Assembly (NCBI GenBank): GCA_014898425.1
Contig: RCSZ01000006.1
Location: 248,001-312,000 of the forward strand
Origin: Botryotinia globosa
Lineage: Eukaryota; Ascomycota; Leotiomycetes; Helotiales; Sclerotiniaceae
Direction: 5' to 3'
DNA length: 64,000 nt
This document shows, piece by piece, positions 45,635-56,371 of this stretch. Position numbers and translations under genes: made by a program. The number at the start of each line of letters is the position of its first letter. Positions within the stretch are counted from its first letter, which is position 1. The notes under the pieces are model-generated. The model saw only the letters and a program-made list of their open reading frames with translations, did no database searches and was not told the DNA's origin.

Positions 45635-46967
45635 TTTGATGAATATTATAGTGATAAAAGCAAAGAAGTGCGCAGAAATCTGGCATGCTAATGGTTGTGA
45701 AAGTAGAATGAAGCTTGATTCTCAGGTTCGATTTTTTCCCTGCAAGCCTCGTACAAATCTGTCGCGTCAAAATTAATTCACTGTAACTACCAAACCTCTG
45801 AAGCTTCCACGCGTTCTTATTCACTTCTGCATAAGACGCGATCTATTCCACAAAACATACTTGAATGCAGAGAATGAATATGTACCATCATTCTTTGTGA
45901 TAATAGAACTCGGGCAATAGAGCATGATTCTCCCTCCCATCAGTTCTGAGGCTTCGTTTTCACAACGAATAGTATGCCCTATCTCTTTGTCATCAGAGTT
46001 TCTTCTCTCCTTTCGAACATCAATAACACCTCTTCGCTCTTGCATTCAGCATAGATTAATGGATTTCTGGTCATTATACGTACGAGTCATCATGACAACT
46101 ATTTTGGACCGGGGAATTCAGCTCTCTTCCCTCTCTTCTCATCATACCACTCCCAACACCCTCATACATTAAATGAGAGCCATATACAGGTTACTATACA
46201 TACAGCATCGGAGAATGTTAGTGTACGGAGTGGTCAGCGCAGGGCTATCGATCATCTTTGCATGTTGTGGATAGAAAAAGACAGACAATATTATTACAAT
46301 ACTCAAGAATTTGCTCTCTGTTGCTATAAAATATAACTCGACGATTAGTATAAGAAATATACAACTAGCAAGATACAAGAGAGCAATCTTTTCGTTACAA
46401 GACGTTGCTATCAGTTTCACTCCAATAACTACACCTAATATCTCGATCGTTCATTCACTAGCATGAAAAAGTGGATTCCACGAAACACATTGCTCGCGTA
46501 CATCACCTCGAATATTCCAACCCAAAAAAATCCAGGCATGTCAAGGTAAAAAAAGGCTGTTAATCAATTTATGATTAACGTTTTTTTTTAACGATCTTGT
46601 GGGAGTAGTGGGATTGACCACTGTACCACGCAGTCTGGAGTAACTTGTTGAGGGAGGGAGTTCGTCTGAGATTATATTTGGACGTGAGAGATTCACTATT
46701 GACTGATGGGGATGGTTCGGGTTGGTTGGATGGGTGTCTAAGCAGTGAATATGGGAGGGAGGATGAGTTTGTGTTTGCTATTGTAGATGTGGAATATCAG
46801 GAGTTGTGAGTATGAAGGTAGGATATGAAGATGAATCCATGTCTTATTTTGGTACGTGGAAAATACCTTTCAAATTTAATGCACTATGTACAGACTTGAA
46901 CAAAGTTCTAGTCTTTCCCCTCTCTCATATCTCAACCCCCCGAGCCCACCACTCTTCAAATCAAATA
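45635..46967. other. Intergenic region
   Basis: About 1.3 kb. A minus-strand 74-codon frame (45821-46045, MQERRGVIDVRKERRNSDD...) and others show no domain. No bounded repeat found. Confidence 0.4.
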
Positions 46968-48065
46968 TTACCTCAGACCCCCCAACTCTGGATGTTCACT
47001 CACAGCCCACTCCAGCCTCTCCCTAATACTCTCTTCCATATCCTACACCGGTCTATACCCCAACCTCTCCCTCGCCTTCTCAATCGAAAATATCCTATCT
47101 TCCATAATATACCTCATCATATGACTTCTCAAATTCCCCAGCATCACTCTCCCAAAAGTACACAGAGTAAAGTAAATCCACTCCTTCACAACCGTAAGTC
47201 CATCATGAACCATGCGGAAAAGACTCGGATATCTTTACAATCTACTATAGTACCAGCTGCGGCCCACACTTTGTGTGCGAAACCCCAGAAATGGACGGGA
47301 TTGCCGTCTGTGATGAAAAATGCTTCACCTGAAATTTTCGGACTTATTTTTCCGTTTTGTGAACTATCGGCTTGGAAGTTCTTCAGGACTTTCCTGCTAA
47401 GATACGAGCTCTCGCGGAATTACTAACAGATACAAAATCTACCAAAGCTGTATTATCCCCGATTTGGGAATGATGGTGATCTTTGGGGAGAACCCCAAGA
47501 GTCCCAGGTATCATCTGTACATCATGTTTACCATTTATAGGAGCAATACGAAGACAGCATGTCCTCAGACCTTTCGAATTATTGGCTTTGCAAACAGCGA
47601 TATCTGCAATTGCTTTTGTAACCGTATAGTAATTGAAGTCCGCCTTTGAATTAAGATCTATTAGAGGTTGAGTTTCATCATTGAAATGATAAGAAGATTT
47701 CGATACAGTAGTCGAAGATGTATAAACCAAAGATTTGGTATACAAAATTCTCGCAGCGCAGTCGAGAAGATTTTGAGTTACATGAATATTGACTTCGCAG
47801 AAGAGATTTGCATTCGAGGTATTTCCGAAGGAGACGGGGCGATGCGACGTGGAAAATCAAGGTTGGTCTGATGAGGTCGAAAGTTGATGTCTTCTGGTGT
47901 CGTTAGACTCCCGGCATGGTATGAAACGCCTGACTGGAAATTGACGGTGGGATTGCGCGGGAATACGTTTACGAATTTGAAAGATGGTTGTTGTGAAACT
48001 GCTTTGACGATGTGATAGCCCATGCATCCACATCCATCGATGATAAGTATAACTTCGTGGTCCAT
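46968..48065 (-). pseudogene. Sterol-4-carboxylate/3-beta-hydroxysteroid dehydrogenase-like pseudogene
   Basis: The minus strand carries blocks of the Erg26-like 3-beta-HSD family in changing frames. They are: MDHEVILIIDGCGCMGYHIVKAV (Rossmann start, with the Gly motif altered), KSLVYTSSTTVS, the YTVTK active-site region, QMIPGTLGVLPK, QIGDNTALVDFVSVSNSARA, GEAFFITDGNPVHFWGFA, and a C-terminal FSIEKARERLGYRPV. At least two frameshifts (near 47770 and near 47210) and a TAG following GYRPV break the gene. An intact relative would be an ER-membrane enzyme of sterol demethylation. This copy is probably a decayed paralogue. Confidence 0.75.
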
Positions 48066-48407
48066 ATCGAATATGATTTGAATAAAAAAATCCTCTGAGC
48101 AAGAATCACGTGCACTTCACTAAAGTATCATTATCAAAATATCTCCGAAAGTAGATTGATTACCAAACAAAATCTTATCTTCAATTTCTCTTTTTAAATA
48201 TCTCATCTGGCTGTCTATATTATTCAACAACCTATTTGGAAACAACAGTTCATGCAGAGTAAATTAGCAATACAATTTTATTGACCACTCCGCTCGGCTA
48301 GATATTTACCACCGTCTGCGCCGCACATCCAACATGATACCAACAAAATTGCAGTCGCCCTGGAAATTCGAGCTCCACAATATATATCCTGTGCAACCAT
48401 ATTACTA
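48066..48407. other. Intergenic region
   Basis: About 0.34 kb of 5' flank of the pseudogene, ending in the TA (48406-48407) that flanks the next element. No gene. Confidence 0.45.
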
Positions 48408-48795
48408 GGGTTGGGCATATATAATATAATATTTGAACATATTGATCAACAAATTATGATATATAATATTAGTCAAGCAAATTATATATCGATTTTTCCT
48501 ATACAATAAATTTTAAAGAAAAATCAAACCGAAATCCTTAAAAATAAGATTTTTTCCTGAAATCACATAATTTTATATCACATAATATGAATCATATAAT
48601 ATAAAAATCCATAATAGCTTTTTTAACAACCCATTGAAAAATACCTTCAAATTTTCCCCACTTTCATTCATTCTAAAAGTCTGATTGACCATCAAATCAC
48701 ATACATAATCTTGACATAATATTTTATACCAATCAAAAAACATTATATTATAAAAATATGTAATCCTCAGCCGGATTATATAATTTGCCCAACCC
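48408..48795. mobile_element. Short A+T-rich MITE with GGGTTGGGC termini and TA duplication
   Basis: The left terminus GGGTTGGGCATATATAAT matches the reverse complement of the right end, GGGTTGGGCAAATTATATAA. TA flanks both sides (48406-48407 and 48796-48797). The 388-bp interior is A+T-rich and non-coding. The TA duplication suggests a Tc1/mariner-type non-autonomous element. The perfect TIR is only about 10 bp, so confidence is moderate. Confidence 0.65.
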
Positions 48796-48942
48796 TACAT
48801 ATTACCGGTAAATTGCCATCAAAAGACCTTCGAGAAATCAATCATTAGGATATCGAATTCGAAACATTTACTCCCCCAGTAATCACCAATTCGTACCCTG
48901 AGTCAAACGAATCGACAAAAACCAATCTCACATGACTGATAA

Positions 48943-51900
48943 GGGTTCGTTCGGATCAAAAAAAAAATTATTAGACCTAATTTCTAATCTCAAATATTAA
49001 ATATAATTTGATAAATATTATAATTTGATTTCAATTATATTTAATTCATAATAAAATATATTAGATTAAATATATTCAATAAAATATTAAATTAAATATT
49101 TCAATTTCTAATGTTTTGATTATAATTTAAATATAATATTGAATCAAATTTTGATTTATAATAATTTGTAATAATTGAATTGAAAATTTGTTGAATATTT
49201 ATATTGAATTCAATCTTATATTTAATAAATGATATTAGAAATTTGATATTTGATAATTTTAGATTGTTTATTTATTAATATAAAATAATAAATTAATAAA
49301 ATAAAAAGAATATAGATATTAATAGAAATTCTATTTCTGTATAAGGAAATAGAGTTAGAATTCCTTTTTATTTTCTATCTTTTAGCTTTTTTCAATCATT
49401 TTATTAAAAAATTATTTTCAATTATTTTTATTAGTTTATTATTATAAATCAATCAAATTATTAAAGAATTGATTTTAAAGAATTAATTGAAATTATTGAT
49501 TTATATAATAATATTTATAATATACGAGATAAATATAATCAATTATTATTAAATATTATTATTATAATAGCTATTATAATATTAGAAAATACTATTATTA
49601 ATTCTATTATTCTCGATACTCAATTTACTACTATTATAATAATTGATTCTAGCTTTCAATTCGATTCTATTATTAATATTATTTATAAAAATAAAGTATT
49701 GTAATTATACTCTCAAATATTACAATTATACTCTTAAATATCAAATCTATTCTTCTATATATCGAATTAGTTTTTTCAAATATTATAATTAGAATTTGAT
49801 TTACAAACTTTTTAATATCCTTTTCTTCTATTATCTCAAAATCCTTTTTATTTTCAATATTTATCTATACAATTTCAATCTATTCAATTTATCTAATCTA
49901 TTTAATAAATTACTCTACAAATATTTTATCTATTTTTTATTGCTTTTTTTTATTTATTCTTTACTACTCCTTTTCATTTAATTACCCCTCCTTATTCAAT
50001 TATCCCTATTCAATCAACTACCCCTTCTCATCTATTTTTTATTATTATTCCTTTTCAAAAATATTAAGATTATATATCAAATATCTCGATTATTTTTACA
50101 ACTTTTATTATTAAATCTATAACTCCTATTATTGCTTTTATTATTACTCCTATAATCACTATTCAAAATTTAACTTAAACTCCTAATTTCAAAGTTATAA
50201 ACATAACTTCACAATTCAAAATCATTATATATAATTAAATAAAATTAAATCTTTTTAATTTTATAATTTAATATCCAAATTTGATATCTAAAATAATAAA
50301 AGATTCTAAAATAAATACTAAAAATCAAATAAATAAAATCAAATAGAATAAATCTTTTTTTATAGTTTATATATATTATTATAAATAACAATATTGTAAA
50401 AAAAAACAAATTAAAATATTCTTAAAGAATAAAATATAGATTATTATTATTAATATTATTCAATCATATTACTTTTAAAATATTCAAATTATAATTAAAA
50501 ATTACAAAAACAAATGGATTATCTAAAAACAATAATATCAAATTTATTTGAATATTAAAGAAATATCTAATATAAATTGAATAAATAATATATAATATTT
50601 CTAAATTTTAAAAAATATTTGAAAAAAGTTTATTACTAAATATAAGATTTAGATATTATAGAAGAATAAACAAATTAAATATATTTCAAAGATATATTTT
50701 ACTTTTGAAGATTATTATATTATAGAAATATAAGTTTTTAATATTCAAAATACTTTTCAAAATATAAAAGTCAATTCTATTAATAAATATAAAAATAATG
50801 AATACTTTTCTAATTCAATTAAAACTTATAATCTTTTAAAAAAGTTTGTTAAAGATACATTTGATAATAATGATAATAATATCAATATTAATGATTTTTT
50901 ATATAATATTGATTGATTTATTTTTAATGTAATATAAAAATTATTATTTATTTAAAATATTTATAATTATATTAAAAAACTATTTGGTATATTACAATAT
51001 ATATTCGCTATAAAAACAATTACTATTTTAATATCTGTTTTTGTTATTCCAAAATCTTTATCTAAACAATAATCTTTTAATAAAAAGAAATAAGAATTTC
51101 AATAAAAAGAATTAATTATTATTTGTTTATAATATAAATATATTAAAAAGATAGAATTCTTTATCGATATATTCATTAATACCTTTAAAAAAAGTAATCG
51201 AAAAGTTTGTATATTATATATTGTTTAACTTTTATAAACAAAAATAAAATATAATTACTTTCAATTATTAACTTTTTAAATTATTAAACAAATATTTAAA
51301 AACTATTCTATATTTGAAGATAAATTAAATCAATATTAATGAAAAGTTTTGTTAAAGGTTTTGAATATAATTAATTCAAATATTAATAATAATATTATTC
51401 AAATTCAAAAGTATTTGAATGTAAGTGATATAATTAGAGATAAATTAATATCGGATTTTATATCAATAAATAATTGTAAATTTTTTATTAATATAAATAA
51501 CAAAATTGATAAATATAAATTTGATTATAATTTAAAAATTTAATTAAAATATTTTAAAGGGATTAATAGAAATATAATTCTTTTATTTTTTTGGTGTTAT
51601 AGTATTATAATTATTTTGGAATAATATTTAGAAAATAATTAGTATTTTCGGTATTTATAATATCCCAAATATTATATATTTTATATCTTTCTTGAGATAT
51701 ATATAATAATTATAATAATATTCATAATATTATATATTTTCATTATAAAATTATTTTAATATATATTGATACAACATTATTATTCTTTATTATTATTTCA
51801 TTTTTTTTAATTAATTTTTATAACAAAATATTTTGCTAATTCTTTTATATATTATATTTATATCGATTCAGTTATATCATTATGAAATTTGGTTATAATT

Positions 51901-53668
51901 TCTATATTTGATATTTAATCTAAAAATAATGAAATAGAAATTTCTAATATATCTTTCAGATCTTTTTTAATATCTCTTTTCAATTCTATTTGTATCTCTT
52001 CCCTTTCGAATATATTATCTATTTTCTATTTGTATATAAAATTATAAAAAGTAATATAAATAAAAACAATATTTTTTTGAGTTTTTAATAATAAATAATA
52101 AATTAATTTCTCAAAGATCTTGAATTGATACTTTAAAATCCCAAAAATTCGTTTAATAATATTATAAATATTAGAATAATGAAGATTGAATAATTCTTTT
52201 TTATTTTTAAATTACAATTATAAAATATTCTGCTTTCAAAGATAATAACAAATTTTATAATAAAGTATTAAAAAAAACCAATAATTAATATATCTTGTAT
52301 TTATAAGATAAAATTTTCTAAATAATACAGAAAATATTTCTTTATTTATAATATCTTCTAATATTTATATATTATAAATACTATCTTTCCATCTAGGAAA
52401 TATATAAAAAAATTGAAGATCGAATATATATATATTAAGTATATTTTGAATAAGAATATCTTTTTAATTATAGAATAATATAATATCCTTGATATTTAAA
52501 TAAATATAAATATAAGTATTATCTAATATTTCAATATAATTTCCAAATTATAAAAAGTATTTTTTATTATTGATAATTTTATTATAACTAAAAGAATAAT
52601 CCGGATTTTTGGGAAACTTTATTTTATAAATATAAAGGGTAAGTATAGTATAAAGAATTTAATAAAAACAATTAGCAATAATAGCTTTGAATTGATTAAA
52701 AAGCTTTTGTACATTTGCAAAACTAATTCCTTTAGTAATAATAAATAGAAATATTGCTAATTTCTTTTCAATTATAATTCCTTGTAAAGATTTCAATTTA
52801 ATATATTCGAGATAAAAATTACAAAGTTTGAAAAATGTTTTTCGAAATATTCGAAAATTATTAAATATATATTGATTATAATTTTGTTTGAGTATTTCAT
52901 TTAAATATTTTTCTTTATATATTTTGACTTCCTTTTTTTTATATATCTATATATAGATTCTTTGAAATAATATTTCTAAATATATTTATTCTAGAAAATT
53001 AAAAATATCATTTTAAAATATATTTAATAAAAAATAGTTTGATATAAATTATACTTATATCAAATACACTTTCTTCGATTTTTAAATGATATAAATAGAT
53101 TTGAAATAGACATTTTAATAACAACAATAAGGTATAGCGAGTTGATAGTGATAATAAGGTATAGCAATAATAAGGTATACTATTAATAATAATAATATAT
53201 CAATATTTTATTAATAAAAATATTTAGAATGTTAATATTTATTATTGATTATAGATAATATCAAAATAATAAAGAGATAAATTAAAAAAATATATGAAAA
53301 TATCAAAAATATCAAGTTTCTTTAAAATATTGGTTTAATTAAATCTCGAAAATTGTTGTTGATTATTGTATAAAAAATTCGAAATATATTAGATCTAATA
53401 TTTTATTTAAACCAATATTTTATTAGAATTAATCTAGTGTTTAATAAATGTAATATTTAATCAAATATATTGAACTTAATATTTCCAATTCCTAATATTT
53501 TATTGAATTCAATTTTGTATTTAGTAAACATCATATTTGATCAAATATATTGAATTCAATATTTCCAATTTCTAATATTTTATTGAATTTAATCTTGTAT
53601 TCGGTAAACACTATATTGGGCTAATATATTGATCTAATATCAAAAAAAAAATCGATCCGAACGGGCCC
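48943..53668. mobile_element. 4.7-kb heavily mutated DNA transposon, TAA duplication
   Basis: The left terminus reads GGGTTCGTTCGGATC and the right, reverse-complemented, GGGCCCGTTCGGATC. They differ only by two C/T transitions, and partial similarity continues (A/T run, then ATTAGAYC). TAA flanks both sides (48940-48942 and 53669-53671). The interior is extremely A+T-rich. Only short frames survive (for example 51349-51543), though some stretches still look protein-like in one frame. I infer a PIF/Harbinger-like autonomous element whose transposase was destroyed by RIP. No transposase motif can be read now. Confidence 0.78.
53421..53620. repeat. Subterminal 80-bp tandem repeat inside the 4.7-kb element
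   Basis: Two good copies (from about 53461 and 53541) and a weaker partial copy before them share TCAAATATATTGAA, TATTTCCAATT and TATTTTATTGAATT at an 80-bp period. They sit within 250 bp of the right terminus, where transposase-binding repeats often lie. Confidence 0.65.
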
Positions 53669-53738
53669 TAAATCTTATTCCCTCAGCCTTCAAAGCTTCT
53701 CCATTCATCCCTCCTATCCCCACCCACACATAACAAAT

Positions 53739-55530
53739 TCACCAGACATACATCCCGCTACAGATAATTCTCGTCAAGCGCTCCATCTCCCCACCCCTCC
53801 TTTTCCCCTTCCAAAAATCCACCTTCACATTTCCCACCCTCGCAAGCTCAACCCCCAATTTCGCCAGTCTCTGTTCCTCCCAAGAGCCCTTCCACAAACC
53901 ATCCGTTTCCCCATACAATACACCAGGTCCCTTCCTATACCCACAACCACCTCTTCCAGAAGCAACTTCCCCTCGCCCAAGCGACTCTCTCCGAATCTTC
54001 CAGAAACCCCCCGACGCGAATAAGAATTCCGATTTCAAAGCCAAGAAATGTGGAATCCATGGACGGAGAAGATCCACGTTGCAGGCATACAGGAAACGAT
54101 GACTACGATGAATATTTCTGCTAATCTGTTTGCGGTTACTAAACAATATTTCAATATTTGAATGTGAGGGAAGAGAATACTTGCGAACAGATAATCACGT
54201 TCTGAAGAGCATAAATCGTATCTTTCGTGTTACTCTGTTTGTTGATGGATCGATAATACACGCTTAGAGCAGAAGCTATGCACGCACTATCCATACACCA
54301 CTCATTAGAAAAATTCCACAGGCCCAATATTTAAATCAAATTAAATCAAAGGAATCGCCACAAAGAAAACACCCACAAGATTCCCATCTAAAACACAATC
54401 CCCACAACCACCTTCCTTCTCCACGGTAAACAAAGCTCCCCACCGCCTTCAATAGCAACCCGAGCAAAAAAAATCAGTCTCCAATCCCACCGCCGACCGG
54501 CCACGAGTAGATTTGGGCGTACTGTTGTTCCATGGTGAAAAGATGCGTTTGCCGCGTTACGTCTGCGCGGGAGAACTCCAGATAATCATCAAGATACCGA
54601 TGGTGGAGTAGAAGAGAACGGTGATACTGATTTCGATGAAGATGCATACGCGCAGCCATTTGAAGGGATGGAAGAGATCGAGATAGAGGAGGAAAGGAAG
54701 AGGGTGAGTTTTGTAAGGAGCAGAGTGGGGGATACGAGGGCTTTGCTGAGGAATGCAATGGCCTGGGGGTTTGGGGAGTGGTGGTTAGTTGTGGGAGATG
54801 AGGAGAGGGGAGGAGGGGAGTATTACGATTATAAAATCGTTGTTTTTTACGTACCCAATGGTTACATCTCATTGGTGTTTTCGTACTGGTCCGCGGATAA
54901 CACCTAATTCCATGGCGTTAAGAAGAATCGAAGACTGTGTTTTAAATCCCATGACAGTAACGAGGAACTCACTAATAATCGAAACAATGTATTGAGCCAT
55001 GGCAATTGCCTTCCAAAAAAAACAACGAAACAAATCAAGTCAAGCTACTCCAAAAATATACAAAAATACAAAAAATACAAAAAATCACTCCCTATCCAGA
55101 TACTCACTGTAATAAATGAACAATTGATTATCTTAATTGTTATTAGCAAATTTCCTAAATCAATTAGACATATTAATCTTATCCCATACTATCCTTTTTA
55201 TAAGAATTACAAACCAAAAACCTCCAACCTACCATCCCTGAAACAAAACTCTTCCCCAAGCATCTACATCTCCATCGAACACTATCCCTTCCCCCTCCCC
55301 ACAAAAAGACAAAGACGACCCATCACAAGGGACCAAAGTGCCGAAGAAACACCAACGAGTAAACATCCTTCACTATCCGGATATACAAGATTTACTAATA
55401 TTCCAGGGAGAGGAGCGTGGGCCGGAAGATCATGGAGAGAGGTTATGATGGCGGAAGTGGACATGATGAATCTAATCCATTTATTCTGTTCTATAGGGGA
55501 GAAAGATAAGTGGGGTGTGTGCTGTAACAA
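53739..55530 (-). pseudogene. Degraded rhodopsin-fold integral membrane protein
   Basis: Minus-strand fragments in different frames resemble the fungal multi-pass membrane family annotated as a rhodopsin-like domain. They are SKALVSPTLLLTKLTLF, LLYLDLFHPFKWLRVCIF with ISITVLFYSTIGILMIIW, LPWRRKVVVGIVF, and AEIFIVVIVSCMPATWIF. An extra ~4 bases near 54690 and several stops separate them. The 5' part may begin near 55530 (MLQHTPHLSF) or near 55000 (MAQYIVSIISEFLV). A multi-exon living gene cannot be wholly excluded, but the shifts inside helices argue for decay. It lies next to the 4.7-kb transposon. Confidence 0.5.
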
Positions 55531-56371
55531 AAAGCTTCACGAATTAAAGTGACAAAACAAACAAAACACAAGGTAAGCAAGCAGGCGAGAGAGAGAGAAG
55601 CGAGAATGATACTATAAAGTGCGAACATGAAGAACTTTGGAAAGGTTCTTGAGTATGGATTATCTAAATACCTAGTCACAACTGGATTGCGGAAATGCCA
55701 GACAGACAGACAGGCAGACAGAAAAGAAAAGAAAAGTTATCATGATACTTCCATAAAACAACCGCTTCAAAATAGATGGAGACGTATCCACCTTCCTCAC
55801 ACACTCCCCAACTTGGGTGTTCGAACCAATTACCTACTCAGAACTAGAGTGGGTGGGGGCGGAGGCGAAGCGAGAATCGCCAGCCAGCAGTGTAAGGAGG
55901 CGAAAAACAAAACCTCGCCATCCCCTTCTTGAATAGTTCACACATTTTTCTCACCAACACATGCACTTTCATAGAAACAGATATTTTGTAAATTGACTAT
56001 TCAATTTCCAGCCTCCGCACATCGGCATTGGCGTCCACCCATCCTTTTATCTATCTACCTATCTATTGATCTATCCTCCTAGTTACTGGACAAACCCGTC
56101 CTATCATAACTCAAACATTCATTTCAAAAAGACATTTATCAGGAAAGATTAGATCCCATCCACCCCGTCTATAAAGTACGCATAACGCCATTCTTTTCAC
56201 ATGACCCTATTGATCGTGAAATCATAAAATGAGATTGCGAAGAACATCGCTTTTATATCATACGTGTCGATCCATCCAGAAATAAATGACCCTCTAATGG
56301 CGACCGCGTTCTAATGAATATGAACATATATGCAAGAAGCAAATTTTGGTGTCTGACTTGTTCCGATTCCA
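55531..56371. other. Intergenic region
   Basis: About 0.84 kb of presumed 3' flank of EF-3 and 5' flank of the pseudogene. It contains CAGA repeats near 55700-55720. No gene is supported. Confidence 0.45.

Noticed and set aside
46806..47426. 206-codon plus-strand frame
   Set aside because: It lies opposite the sterol-dehydrogenase-like pseudogene, is rich in His/Pro/Ser without pattern, and is a shadow.
51349..51543. Small Asn/Ile-rich frame inside the 4.7-kb element
   Set aside because: Its composition reflects A+T drift; no transposase motif can be recognised, so it is not called as a gene.
48943..53668. Possible mitochondrial DNA insertion or centromere core
   Set aside because: The extreme A+T content suggested it, but matched inverted ends and TAA duplications identify a transposon; no mitochondrial genes are readable.
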